Below are positions 11,424 through 22,819 of a stretch of 64,000 bases of DNA, in pieces; within the stretch, counting starts at the first letter, position 1; each line of letters begins with the position of its first letter. A program made the translations under genes and the position numbers. The notes beneath the pieces are model-generated. The model had not been told where the DNA came from. It saw only the letters and a program-made list of their open reading frames with translations, and ran no database searches. The DNA comes from Eucalyptus grandis (lineage: Eukaryota; Streptophyta; Magnoliopsida; Myrtales; Myrtaceae): NCBI RefSeq assembly GCF_016545825.1, contig NC_052618.1, positions 16,071,561-16,135,560 of the forward strand, written 5' to 3'.

Positions 11424-12872
11424 ATGTCGCCTCAAAGGAAGTCTTCGAGGATCGCGAACAGGGGACAGTAGCAAATGCGTGAGGGGCCTACGGACTTTGA
11501 TCTCACCGAGGAGGAAGAGTTTCCTAGTCAGTAGTAGAGCCCACAACATTCTCAGCAGCGTCCATCTTCTCCATCTAGATCTCAGAATGTTGCTCGTCAA
11601 GAAGAAGAAGAAATAATCAAAGATGCTGAACCCGTAAGAACTCTTAAGCCCTCTTTTACCTACAAGCTTTATCGTGCTTTGAAAAGGGGTGGAACTCCTT
11701 TGAACTACATTGACAAATTTCTGAAAGACAAAGGGTTCAAAAATGAAACCTTCTTTTTACGCACAATGGAACGGTTGGGAATTGCCCATGCTGGGTCAGC
11801 AGAAGAGGCAATGGCAAACATTCCAATCGATCCACGTGTTGGAAGGCTGAATCAGCTAGATGGGAATGATGATGACAAGTTGTATAGTCAGTTTCAACCG
11901 AGAATGGGTGTTGCGTCAAAAATTCGGGGCAAAAGGACAGACTTGTTTCGATCGGAGGAACACAAGCATCTATACTCTAAGTTGTTGAAGCGTGGGGTCA
12001 TAAACCCTAACAGTGTGGATTTTGATTTCCTTGATGTTGTGAACGTTAATTTAAGGGAAAAATTCAGTATTCTTCAACTTGAACAGTTCTGTTCTGAATC
12101 TACAGAAGCCTATGTTGAACTCACTGCATATTTATATTCGAATCTTAGTTTCTTAGACGCGAATAGATTCTCTTTAGTGTCCGAGATCAAGTTGTATGTG
12201 GTGGATGTAAATATGATGGCTGATGTGATTGGGGTTGAGAGAGGAAGATATCAACCTTTCAATGTCTCTTTTGCTCATACTACGTTGGAACTTGTTAAGG
12301 ACAGAAGGACATAGGGAAAGGTTTTCTACTCAAGGATGAGTGCGTTAAACATTCTGCTTCACATGATTGTGATCAATTGCCTCAGACCGAAGTCTACTTC
12401 AAAAACTGATGTTTCAAACTCAGAGGCAAAGCTGATGTATGCCATCAATGCTGGAAAAAAGTTCTCTCTTCCTCACACTATTATATTCCACATGTATAGA
12501 GCAGTGGTGAAGGACAAGGGCCAACTTCCTTATCCAGCTCTTGTGACAAAGTTATTCAGACATTTGAATGTTCAGCTTCCCCGGATTCTCTGTGTTCGAA
12601 CCTGTGATCAAATGGTAGTGGGACTAAAAATGGTGTCTAAAATGCGTGTGAAGGAACTCAACAAAGCGTTGGAGAAATTCAAGGAGAAAATCCCTGTCAA
12701 AGCTCATCAAATCTCTTCGGCAGCAAAAAGAAAAGGGAAGGAGCCCATGGTTGCTCCATCCAAGAAAAGAAGAGCTCTGATTGTTGAGGATGAAGAAGAT
12801 GAGGAAGACATCACCATTACTGCAATGGCATTGAAGAATATGAGTCATTCTATTCCAAAATCAACGAAATGA
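11424..12872 (+). pseudogene. Sirevirus extra (env-like / plant-transposon-protein) ORF
   Basis: Starting from ATG 11424 (MSPQRKSSRIANRG), one frame runs to 12872 and is broken only by TAG stops (11469, 11532, 11535 and 12312). The body includes FTYKLYRALKRGGTPLNYID, VDFDFLDVVNVNLREKFS, SFLDANRFSLVSEIKLYV and a basic tail with KRKGKEPM and KKRRALIV, followed by an acidic run (EDEEDEED). Such ORFs between RNase H and the 3' LTR define the env-like branch of Sireviruses; their function is not established. I see no convincing signal peptide or fusion-type hydrophobic segment, so envelope function is not claimed. Confidence 0.7.
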
Positions 12873-12963
12873 CAAGAGAAAGACTCTGAATAGAGGACTG
12901 GAGAATAAGAAGATTTGGAAGCAGAAGAGAAAGAAACAAAGGAGAGAGAAGCTGAAGAAAGAA

Positions 12964-13542
12964 ATGCGAGAGGAGGAAAGAATTGAAGAAGAAGAGGAAA
13001 GAGGAGATCAAGAGGAAGGAGAGCATGAGGAACATTCTTCTCCACCTGAAGGCATGGAAACAAGGGGAGATCGTGAGAAAAGACGAATGTCCTCATATCC
13101 TGCTACCAGTGAAGGAGTCAGCTGCTCTCCAGTAGATCCAGAGGACATCTATGCTTCTCAATTTCCTGAGGAGGGACATGATGTTTCATCGCCCAATCTG
13201 CGTGGCTATGCTGATTTGCCATCGTCTGCCTTTACTCCATCTGATTGTGCAAAAGCCAGTACACAGACTGATAATTCAGCAGATTTTCGCAGAATTCTTT
13301 ATGTTCTCCTAGAAATGCGGGGTCAGATATATGCTCTGGGATGCGAAGTACATACTTTGCAGAATGCGAGTCAAGCTTCTTCAGGTTCTTTAAATGATCA
13401 GATTCAAGCCCTTGCTCTTCAGATTCAAGCAAATGCTAAGAGTGAAGAGGTGACTCAACTGAAGGAAGATTTGACAAAGTTGGAAGGCATTGTCCAGTTA
13501 ATGGGAGATTTCCAGCTTGTTCGTATTCCTAAGCATTCTTGA
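12964..13542 (+). pseudogene. C-terminal coiled-coil part of the Sirevirus extra ORF
   Basis: 192 open residues in a different frame from 11424-12872: a highly charged Glu/Arg start, a Ser/Pro-rich middle, then a heptad-like tail (IYALGCEVHTLQNASQASSG, IQALALQIQANAKSEEV, LKEDLTKLEGIVQLMG) that looks like a coiled coil. Position and composition match the C-terminal half of the extra ORF in env-bearing Sireviruses. The TGA just after 12869 and the frame change suggest it was once continuous with the upstream part. Confidence 0.6.
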
Positions 13543-13569
13543 TTCCATCTCAACCTTTTTTATGATGAC

Positions 13570-13584
13570 AAAAAGGGGGAGAGA
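13570..13584 (+). other. Upstream polypurine-tract-like repeat
   Basis: AAAAAGGGGGAGAGA preceded by GATGAC, about 300 bp before the true polypurine tract. Repeated copies of this purine motif upstream of the 3' LTR are a recognised Sirevirus signature. Confidence 0.7.
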
Positions 13585-13874
13585 TGTGATTTGAACTTTG
13601 AACTTGAACTTTTGATTTGTTTTGATTTGTTGATGTTTGACTTGACTTTTGTGTCTGGCTATGGACTGGATTTGGGATTTTAGATTGACTGCTTATATGA
13701 AGTACTATTGATATCTTATGGATGGTTTTACTTATATGCAAGACTAACCTATCTTCTGTGGTTGCAGATTCTAGTGTTATCAATAAGCCATTTATCTTTA
13801 TGAGATATCTATATTTGCTTGAGTAATGTTTTGGGTCAAAGTTATCCAAATCGTAGGAAAGTTTTGTCACCATC

Positions 13875-13888
13875 AAAAAGGGAGAGAT
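13875..13888 (+). other. Polypurine tract
   Basis: AAAAAGGGAGAGAT abuts the 3' LTR start (TGTTGG) at 13889. It would prime plus-strand synthesis. Confidence 0.85.
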
Positions 13889-14809
13889 TGTTGGAGAAAT
13901 CTTCCGGAGTATTTTGAAGCGACAAAACGTTTCAATCGGTCTAGTCGAAGATTTGCGAGACTCTACTACTTAAAGTCTGAAGACCTCCAGATTGCCAAAC
14001 TCAAGACTCAAAGTCTATTCTCATTGATAGTTTTTAATCCGTCGAAGAAGGGCTATCCAGGACTAGATGATTCACTAAGGATTTGACCTTATCGACTGGA
14101 GAAGATCTCTTAGTTGGATATGACATAATGGAATCCTTTATTGATTCAAAGATTGAGGATCCGATGATTGGCGAAGTATACTTGGAAGGTTCTACTTATG
14201 GAAACCAAGATCCTGATTGTATGGGCGAGCATGATTGATGGGCTATCGACATGTTCCTTAAATAGCTCGAATGATCTTCCTAATTGATTCTGTCAAACGG
14301 GAAGATTGGAAGAATTCATTTGGTAAGTGCCAACGGGTATGATGGCATAAAGGAGTATAAAAGGAAGACATTCCAGTTATTTGAGTGTGTGCGCGATAGA
14401 AGAATTCCAAAGTCTGAAGCTCTTTGTTCTTAGTCAATTCATTTTCTGAGCGAAATCCTGTACACAAAAGAGAGTTCATATTATTGAGAAACCTTGAGGA
14501 AGTGTGGTAGAGTATCTACACTGTGGAATCAAGGGAGAACCTTGATGTAACATCTCTTTTATTCATAGTGAAATCCAGCCGGTGGGCTGTCAGTGCGGAA
14601 GAGTGGACGTAGGCTTGGAATAAGCCGAACCACTATAATTTCTGTGTTCATTTTCTCCTCCCTACTCTCTGCTTTACTTTGATCATAATTCGCCTTGTTA
14701 ACAAAAGGAGAACTTCCTATCTATTGTCTACTTAGTATTGCTCTCTTATCTCGAGAAAGTATTTTTACACCTATTCACCCCCCTCTAGGTGCTTATACTA
14801 GCTATCTCA
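13889..14809 (+). repeat. Sirevirus 3' LTR
   Basis: 921 bp homologous to 5216-6138 throughout, with TATA box at 14356-14364, ending ...CTATCTCA and followed by the target duplication TATTG. Confidence 0.93.
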
Positions 14810-14814
14810 TATTG
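14810..14814. repeat. Target-site duplication, right (TATTG)
   Basis: Identical to 5211-5215. Gypsy LTR sequence resumes here. Confidence 0.93.
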
Positions 14815-16406
14815 CACATGCGGAAGCGAAAATAATCCCCTAACAGTAATCATCTCAGGATAGAAAAACAAAATAACAAATTCAAAACAAACATACTTTT
14901 ATATTCACATAGAGTCATGTACAACGTCTATGATAAAAAGATTACAACAGTCTAGCCATTCAAAAAGAAGCGGTCATAACTGACCTACACTTCAGGTCAC
15001 CTCCTCTTGGCTCGAGGTCCATCACTCGACGATCCTAAAAATTGAGCCCACGATGGGGTGAGATATAAATCTCAGCGAGTTCATACTCTAAACCCTAATT
15101 AAGAGGGAAATACGCCCAAAAGCGTCATAATCACACAATCAAGAGATGAAGACTTACCTCGCCTCAGTTCCATCCTGCACGTCAACACAATTCATATCTC
15201 AAATACATATAACCATTGAAACCTCTCATCAACTCAATCACCCAATAATTTCAATTGTTAATATTTGCCCCTTAAGGATACCACTTAATCTCAAGTTCAG
15301 TGTCTACTGGCACAACCAGGTATCGCCTCATCACCATTGAGCATGACCACGTCTATATCTTAATAGACAGCTTCCTCAAAGGGGCGTGGGTCCAGAATCT
15401 ACTGCGACCCGAGTCACCTACTCTTTAGTTTAGTGTCCTTCTAGCGTAGCCAAGCATCGTCTCACCACCATTGAGCACGGCGAAATCCATATATTAATAG
15501 ACGGCTTCCCCAAAGGGGAGTAGATCCAGAATCTACTATGACCCGCAATCCAAAGAATTGATATCCCAAATAGAGCAATGTTTGGCTTAAAAGCTCGGGA
15601 CTAGTTCTCTAAACCAACACACAATTGCTTAATTGCAAAAATTAACTACACCATTGCAATCAGCATGAAATTCCAGTCATTGGCTATCCTAGTTTAATTT
15701 TCGGAAAAATAATTAATAATTAATTAATTTCTAAAATTAATTAAATAATTCAATTTAATTTCTAAAAATATCAACCTAGGCCAAAATCACAAAATTAAAT
15801 ACTGATATGGACCTGGAAAATTTCCAAACCTTGCTAGATAAATAGCACATCCTATCTAGGTCTTAATTAATTTAATCTAATCGCCTAACATGCACAATTA
15901 ACTAATTAAATCACTAATTTAAACTAACTAACCACATAATTCCTAATTAAATTAGACTAAACACCCCTTAAATGTCATTAGCCTACTAAGAAGGGTTAGT
16001 GCATAAACTTATTGGTTAATTGCGGAAACTAGTTCACCGCAACGACGGCGCGACGGCGGCCGAAATCTAAATTTTCAGCGATGTCGACGGACTCTCGGAC
16101 CGGGCCTAAACTTGGCCCAACAAATCTCAGCTCAAACTAAGATTTTTTATTGAAACAGAGCTGGGCTTATTTGGACTGAACTAGCCTTGAATGGGCTATC
16201 CTCACGAGCTTCGATTTTGTTGGGGTTCGTTGGGTGGGCTAACTTCAAGTGGCTAAGCTGCAATTCACGTGGGCTTGGAGATTGCTGGATCAAGCCGGTT
16301 TTGGCCTGACTTGCGTTGAGAAGCTGGGCCGAATGCTGTTGGATTTGCTGGCCCAAACCGTGGGTTGCTACTGCTCGCGTGGCTGAGGATGCTGGGTGAA
16401 GACACG

Positions 16407-16409
<3 letters not shown>

Positions 16410-16450
<41 letters not shown>
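16410..16450. repeat. (GA)n microsatellite
   Basis: About 20 uninterrupted GA units inside the Gypsy LTR. The Ser/Leu-rich frames over it are low-complexity artefacts. Confidence 0.95.
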
Positions 16451-16451
<1 letters not shown>

Positions 16452-17800
16452 AAGTTGCTTCGTGGGCTGGTACCTTTGGGAAGGAAGGAAGCAGAGCTGC
16501 TTCGTGGAGACGAGACCACATGAGGAGTCCACAACCGAAGGCGTTGCTGGTTGACTCACGATGATGTTCTTTGTGGACGTGTGGCTGAGCGAGAGAGACA
16601 AGAACTTCGATGGTCTTCACCTGGCGAACTCAGTGGGACTCGAGGGCGGTCAACGAATGGGAAGAATCTGTTGGTTCGTGTGTTGACCGAACGCGATGAC
16701 GCTGAAGACGTGCGGCGCTGTCGAAGGGCGACGGATTATTGGCTAAACTCGGTGGATTGTAAAGAAAGAGAGATTGAGGGGGATGAAAGCGGGACAGAGA
16801 CAGCGGAGGGTTGGATAAGGGAGGTGGACGCCGGTGCTTGTACGAAGGAGAGGAAGTCGTGCAAGGAAAGCCAAGAAGGGGGCCAATTTTGACAGAGCTT
16901 AGCCATTCCATTTACTCCCATGTCCCCTATTACTTTTTACCAATTTAAATTCCATGAACTAATACAAAATGAAGCCAAAAAAAAAAAAAAAATTGCTGTC
17001 CAAGCATAATTCCGAATTTCACATTTTAGTCTTCAAGTTTTTCAACAAATTCCCAACTTTGATGTCCAATTTTGATGAAGAAAAGCCCACATAATTTATG
17101 CAAGTCGCCTTTGTCATGTAGCTTGATTTGCAAGTTGAACATCTCTTCAATTCGACCAATCCGAATTTTCGTTCGTTTTCCGAAATGTCCGAATCGATTT
17201 TCCGTAAAAATCTCGAAATCTTCAAAAAATCTTTGGAGGATGAGTCAACGTTCCTAAAATAACTTGTGATACCAACAATCTTTTAATTTCTGAAATTGGG
17301 CCCAAATTTGCGGTTATTTTCACTCCGGCGCGGTTTTAACATGAATTTTTGGTACAATTGACTCGTAATCAATTTATCTCGAGTCACAATATATATCTCT
17401 GACACATTGGCGATTCTCTGTTGTTGTGAAAATCTCAAGGTTTTTATTATAGACACAGGGTACCTAAAACATCATAAAATCAATTTAGTGCCGATCGATG
17501 AGAACTTTGCAATCATGTGGAATCACCCACAATTTGATCACATATCTCAATCAAATCGACCTATCTCTGATCTCTGATCAATTCTAACAGTGTCGTAATG
17601 ACCTTGGCAAACCAACACAGTCGAGCAAATGATTCCTGGTTGAATTCTCAAATCTATTGCATTTAGATTCCTTAATTGCTTTCTCAAATAATCCAGTTAT
17701 CTCATGAGTGATTAGTTCAAAGAATAGCACTATCGGCACGTCAATGAAATGCCCGATTTATTTAATTGAAAACAAATTCTGAAAAATTCAGGCTGTCACA

Positions 17801-18770
17801 TTTTCACATTTTCTCCATTTATGGATCCAATGAGGCTTAACAACTTATGTGTCGGGGAATTTCTTACCTATACCGGGTCCACAGGCGAGTCTATGTCGAT
17901 GTTGATCGTCTAAGCCCCATATGCAACATTAATGTGAGACTCACATGAACAACTATAGGAATGGACCCAATCTACACGTGCACAGACACTACCTTGAGGA
18001 AGCTATTCTTTGGCGACAGCATAAAATGTATAAATTCTCAAATCTCCGCCTCCTTTGCGCTTTTGCACTTTGGATTTAGCTTGTGATTAATAAGGGCCCT
18101 AGGCTTAGTTTAAGTTGTGTTATTAATGGGGGATTACGAAAAAGTTCTTGAGGAGATATGACTATACTTTCCCGAATTTGATGCTTCCAGAGGTCATAAG
18201 TAGTTCAACCTGAACAACTAGAAAAGAGTAACCACGAGGTCAGAATGTTTTGGAGCATAAGCTCATTGGTCATTTTCATCTCAACCTTTCTAAATGTGGA
18301 AACAACTCCACTTTTCAGGTGTTGATACTCAATAAAGGTGCTTCTGAGATAGATTGTTCCTCAAGCAATGGCCAGATATCAAACCTTGAAGGTTGATTTT
18401 TCTAACAAGAAGATTTAAAGGGTTTAAAGGGTTTCCTGCAATGTTGATTGCTTTTATCCTGTTCTAGCGAAGTATCTGATTGCTTATCACTCACTCATCA
18501 TGGGAATTTGATGGTAATGAATGTAGTCTTATTAGTCATGTTTCTACCTTTATCAGTGCCTTTTCTTCGTTCTTTCCAAATTCTTGAATTCTTTTTTACT
18601 AGCGTTTTGGATGTTGATATATACGGTAATATTTGGGAAGTGCAAATTGTAATTAATTGGTGGGGTAACTAGCTCTAACGTGAAGGGGATATAAAATTAT
18701 TTCATCAATTTTATTTTTCCGATTTCCATGGAAATACTAACTACTAGTGTATGTTAAATCATTATATATT
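17801..18770. other. Intergenic, no gene seen
   Basis: The longest open frame (18448-18672) is a hydrophobic 74-residue frame with no recognisable motif. No RNA gene or clear repeat identified. Confidence 0.5.
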
Positions 18771-19524
18771 GGGTTAATTAAAAAAAAAAACAAACACCAA
18801 CTTTAGGTCGATGGACAAATCTGGCCTAAACTTTTTTTTGTCTTGTAAAAAGTACCAACTTTAGATTGATTGACAAATTTGGCCCAAACTCTTTTTTGTC
18901 TTGTAAAAAAGCACCAACTTTAGGTTGAGTGACAATTTTGGCCCATTTTTTTTTTTTTGAGAAAAATCACAAACTTTCACTTAAATTCTAAATCTGGCCC
19001 CCTTTACTTAGATTCATTGATTGTCCTTACTTGCTGGCTAACACCATCTATTGTCTTCTTGTTTGAACCACAGCTTGAAGAATATCAGTAAAACTGTGCC
19101 GTCTCCTATACTTCACTAGCAAGTAAAAAAATCTCCCGATTGAATTTCTCTAGCTAGACTTTATTGTTTTGTCGTACTATGAAGCTGAAGATCACCGCCT
19201 ATTAAAAGAAACCATGGATCAGATCCACCAACCTCACGGCTAGAACATTTTCTCTTGAAATAAGGTTAACTTCAAATAAAAAGTTGGTAGGGGTTAAATT
19301 TTGGACAGGAGTGAAAGTTTGTTATTTTTTATGAGACAAAACAAAAATAGGATCATAATTGTCACTTAACCTAAAGTTGGTGCTTTTTACAAGACAAAAA
19401 AGTTCAGGCCAAATTTGTCCTTCAACCTAAAGTTTGTGTTTTTTCATGAGACAAAAAAAAGTTTTGGCCAGATTTGTCTATTGACCTAAAGTTAATGTTT
19501 TTTTTTTTTATGGAATTAGCCCCT
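18771..19524. mobile_element. Fold-back type inverted-repeat element
   Basis: Two arms of about 220-240 bp (18771-18995 and about 19285-19524) are reverse complements of each other. They begin GGGTTAATTA at the left and end AATTAGCCCC at the right. Each arm contains three degenerate units of CACCAACTTTAGGT..GACAAAT.TGGCC plus a poly-T and TTTTGTCTTGTAAAAA linker. The central 290 bp has no coding content. The structure resembles non-autonomous fold-back or long-TIR Mutator-like elements; no convincing target duplication was found, so the superfamily is open. Confidence 0.72.
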
Positions 19525-20024
19525 TCAGATTAGGTCAATGCTCAGTAATTTCTGTAAATGGAATCACCACAATTTGAAACTTTACACATACAAGCCTCAA
19601 TCGACAAAGAATTGGAACCCATCAAAGCCGCCAACCTTGAAAAATAATGACGGCAGAGCTTTTCTTGAAGGTGAAACAGTTGGAGCTATAATGGAAAATT
19701 CTTCGCAACGAAACGGGAGCTCTAAAGGATGGCTCTACTACGAAAGTTCCGGCACTGTCGGCGTTTTAGACGGAAGCCATTCCCCTGCTCGAAGCTTTGA
19801 AACGTTTTCAGTCAAGGAGAGAGAGTGTGTTGGAGCTCGAGTCGGCGGGAAGAGGAAGAGCTGGTCAACGTAGTGCTGATAAAGACAGCTATAATGGAGA
19901 AAGCCCATCTATCTTTGGTCCAATTTTACTCTCTCCTTGGCCATTTGTCACTGGTCCGCAAACAAAATGGCTGATTGGGTCGTGAAAATCTAACGTACGA
20001 ATGCTTTCCCTCCCTCTTGGGTGG
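19525..20024. other. Intergenic, no gene seen
   Basis: Open frames at 19538-19873 and 19797-19985 show no family motif. Nothing supported. Confidence 0.45.
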
Positions 20025-20032
20025 CCCATCCC
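20025..20032. repeat. hAT target-site duplication, left (CCCATCCC)
   Basis: The identical 8-mer occurs at 21269-21276 on the other side of the element. Confidence 0.8.
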
Positions 20033-21268
20033 TAGACCCGTTAAACGGGTGGGTCGGGTCGGGTTTGGGTCGGGTCATAAATGGTCCGACCCAAAGCGAC
20101 CCATTTAACCCGTTTATAACCCATTTATTGCAGTGCAAATTTTTTGACCCATACCCGACCCGACCTATACCCAACCCCAACCCAACCCATTTAACAAAAC
20201 ATAAAAAAGCTTATATATATATATATATTAAAATGGTATTGCTAACATGATTTTATACAATACAAATTAAAAAAAATATTTAAAAAATCGAATTTTAATT
20301 ATTTTTTATTTTTAAAAAATTAAAAATTAAATTATTTTTTATTTAAAAAAATTAAAATTTTAATTATTTTTAATTTTCTTTTCTCTTTTCTCTTTTCTTT
20401 TTCTTTTTCTTTTTTCTTCTTCCTCTTCTTTGGCCGGTCGCCGGCCACGACGACGGCCGGCGACCGGCCCACGGGCGGCGCTGGCTCGCCGGCTCGCCGA
20501 CGCCGGCGAGTTCAAGTCTCGCCCGATCGGCGAGGCTCGGGCCTCGCCGAACGTCGGCGAGGCCTCCGCCTCGCTGGACGTCGGCGAGGCCTTCGCCTCG
20601 CCGGATCTGGCGAGCTCGAGGCTCGCCGGCGTCGGGCGAGCTCGAGCTCGCCCTCGCTAGATCTGGCGAGGATCGGGCCTCGCGGACATCGGCGAGGCCT
20701 CCGCCTCGCCGGATCGGCGAGCTCGAGGCTTGAGCCTCGCCGGACGTCGGCAAGGCCTTCGCCTCACCGGATCGGCGAGGCTCGAGCCTCGCCCGACGCC
20801 GGCGAGTTCGCGTCTCGCCGGATCGGCGAGGCTCGAGCCCGCCGGGCGTCGGCGAGGCCTCCGCCTGGCCGAGATCCGGCGAGCTCGAGCTCGCCTTCGA
20901 CGCCGGCGAGCTCGAGGCTCGCCTGGCCGGTCGCCGGCCATCGCCTTGCCGGCGACCGGAGTTAGAAGAAAGAAAAAAAAAGAAAGAAAAAAAAAAGGAA
21001 AGAAAAAATCATTATAATTTTGATTTTTATAAAAAAATTGTAAAATTAAAGATAAGAGAGAGAGAAAATGAGGTTTTGAGTGGAAAATGGGTTGATAAAT
21101 GGGTCATAAACGGGTCAGAGAGCTGACCCGTTTAAAACCCATATATCTTAGTATTTACCCATTAAAACTTATTATGGGTGCTTTATAAGATAAAGCTTGA
21201 CCCATTAATGACCCATTTAACTATAAATGGGTCCATAAATGGGTTACACAACCCATTTAACACCTCTA
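20033..21268. mobile_element. Non-autonomous hAT-type DNA transposon
   Basis: 1236 bp flanked by the 8-bp duplication CCCATCCC. Termini are TAGACCCGTTAAACGGGT at the left and, on the reverse strand, TAGAGGTGTTAAATGGGT at the right (14 of 18 matching). Both TAG-start termini and an 8-bp duplication are hAT hallmarks. Subterminal regions are packed with GGGTCGGGT / GACCCATTT-type motifs on both sides, as expected for transposase-binding repeats. No transposase is encoded. The middle carries a separate GC-rich block. Confidence 0.82.
20430..20960. repeat. GC-rich degenerate repeat core within the hAT element
   Basis: About 530 bp built from short, partly palindromic variants of GGCGAGGCTCGAGCCTCGCC and CGCCGGCGTCGGCGAG, in sharp contrast with the A+T-rich flanks. 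Open frames on both strands (Arg/Ala/Gly-rich) arise from the repeat and are not considered genes. Confidence 0.75.
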
Positions 21269-21276
21269 CCCATCCC
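21269..21276. repeat. hAT target-site duplication, right (CCCATCCC)
   Basis: Matches 20025-20032 exactly. Confidence 0.8.
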
Positions 21277-22473
21277 TCCAATCTTCGTGGAATTATTTAC
21301 GTTTGGATGCCCCTTTGTTGGGCTTTTGTTTAAAGAACCCTTGGGTTTTAATTCATGGCATGTCTTCAAATTTGAAAGCTTGCCTCGTATATTAGTTTGT
21401 CTTAAGCTCGAATTGGTCGACGGTCAACACACAAGTTCAAAATTACATGGAAAGTAGATGATCAAGCAAGTCTTAAGAACTAGAATCTAGAGAAATTGGA
21501 CAATTCAAATTGAGGTTGTTTGCGCAATTTGACTTGAAAAACTAGACGACTGAAATTGGACCAGCAAGTGAATGGAAAAATTCATTTAACTGGATTTTCA
21601 TCCCTATCCTATTGGGGAAAAGACAAATAATTAGTGTTCGAGTCTTTTCCAACTACTCCACACCACACCACACCACCAAGTTGTCAAATAAGTGTTTCTT
21701 TATAACTCAGTATCTATATGATTGATTTTCGATTGAAATAGCCTCGTAAACATGATCATTTCTTCAATCTAATGAAGTAAAATAACATTCACTCCAATCA
21801 TGATGCCTCCTCCAATAAAAGGAGAATATCCCATCGACTCAAGATGAAAGCAACATAATGATTATATAACTAAATAAGTTAGCCAACTCTTTTCATTTAT
21901 AATATTCAATTGTTTGTAAATTACCATTCTTGTCTTGGTTGAGGTGGCCAACAATGGTGTTTTTCATTTTTTATTTTTTATATTTTAGATTGGCCAGTTT
22001 CGACTTATAGCAATGTGCTACCAAGTTTTCAGCTTCCTAAGGAATTGATTTGTGTTAAGGTAAGGCCTTAACTAATATTAGGTCACCGAGCTCCTTCGTA
22101 CACCCAAGGAAGTGACTGGTATTTTTGATTGGTTAGTCTATAACATTTTTAAATTTCTCACTATTTCTTTTAAAAGCAATAGTTGTGCTCTTTTCTAGTA
22201 TTAAGTAAATAAATAACAATTGAAAATGTAAATAAAATTGCTAAAGAAAACCGATATATGCAACTTTTAGGCCGTATCATAGGTCTCTTAGTATTCACGC
22301 CTCAACTTTTGTCCCCCTTTGATCATTAAAAGAAGTGGACTAAAAAAGAGATTTTTTTTTTTCTTCATCGTAGCTTACTAACATGAAAATTGAACATGCA
22401 CTTCCCTTTTGGTTAAATTTGCTTTTTAGTCAAAAATAAACTCTCATGTGTCATGTATGCCACCCGAGGGGGT
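21277..22473. other. Intergenic, no gene seen
   Basis: A+T-rich sequence without recognisable coding, RNA or repeat structure. Confidence 0.5.
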
Positions 22474-22814
22474 CTCAATTAGCAAAGATTATTGAATCAT
22501 TCCAAAGCATGAGAGAACAATGTGACCTTATCGTATCTTTTCCCTTCACTTAACCTATAAAAAGCGAAAGGAGTAATCAAATGTTCCCTACATCTATATC
22601 ACTTACCTTCTATTGTGTGTATCTGCACCACAGTTGCATTAAGATATAGCAAATACGTGATTGGCTCTATTTAAAATATCGCAATGGGGGGTTCACATCC
22701 ACATCATATGCAAATTAATCACCAAAACAAGCAAACCTAACCATTTAACCATAGATTATTCTTTCTTAAAAAATTCTGGAAAACACTACATTCATTTGTT
22801 ATGATTAAAAAAAA

Positions 22815-22819
22815 ATCAT
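22815..22819. repeat. Target-site duplication, left (ATCAT)
   Basis: Same 5-mer as 36419-36423. The uninterrupted paralogous copy has a single ATCAT at 37013-37017. Confidence 0.85.

Larger units (their letters stand above)
5216..14809 (+). mobile_element. Complete Sirevirus-type Ty1/Copia retrotransposon
   Basis: 9.6 kb bounded by two LTRs of 923 and 921 bp, both beginning TGTTGG and ending CTCA, with a perfect 5-bp duplication TATTG. Order: 5' LTR, iMet primer-binding site, gag with zinc knuckle and coiled-coil tail, protease, integrase, reverse transcriptase, RNase H, a roughly 2.5 kb extra ORF region, two purine-rich AAAAAGGGGGAGA-type tracts, 3' LTR. Copia domain order with an extra 3' ORF and duplicated polypurine signature is characteristic of Sireviruses (SIRE/Maximus). 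Stops and frameshifts in gag, PR/IN, RT and the extra ORF make it non-autonomous. Scattered LTR differences show it is not recent. Confidence 0.93.
2078..17800 (-). mobile_element. Ty3/Gypsy retrotransposon, Tekay/Del-like, 5' half, twice interrupted
   Basis: A minus-strand element with its 5' LTR on the right (5118-17800 with a nested insertion), a primer-binding site at 5091-5106, then gag, zinc knuckle, protease and reverse transcriptase running left to about 2083, where a Copia element breaks the RNase H. The remaining RNase H, integrase and 3' LTR must lie left of the window. The LTR of about 3.1 kb and the RT-proximal motif LPPEREINFVIELAPGTEPI resemble Tekay/Del chromoviruses. The clade is an inference, because no integrase or chromodomain is visible. 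The element is dead: several stops in gag and pol. Confidence 0.82.
5118..17800 (-). repeat. Gypsy 5' LTR, split by the nested Sirevirus
   Basis: The plus strand starts TGTCACAGCCTGAA at 5118 and ends TTCAGGCTGTCACA at 17800, forming a near-perfect terminal inversion. Removing the nested 5216-14809 insertion and one target duplication leaves 5118-5215 plus about 2.99 kb (14810-17800), about 3.1 kb in total. The long LTR carries no protein match. It includes an A+T-rich stretch (15710-15980), a GA microsatellite (16410-16450) and open frames around it that look spurious. Confidence 0.8.

Noticed and set aside
11254..11616. Open frame of 120 residues upstream of the Sirevirus extra ORF
   Set aside because: It overlaps the start of the extra ORF in another frame and shows no motif; the frame starting at 11424 fits the family better.
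20430..20960. Long Arg/Ala-rich open frames on both strands
   Set aside because: They arise from GC-rich palindromic repeats that lack stops in every frame; no family motif and no start context.
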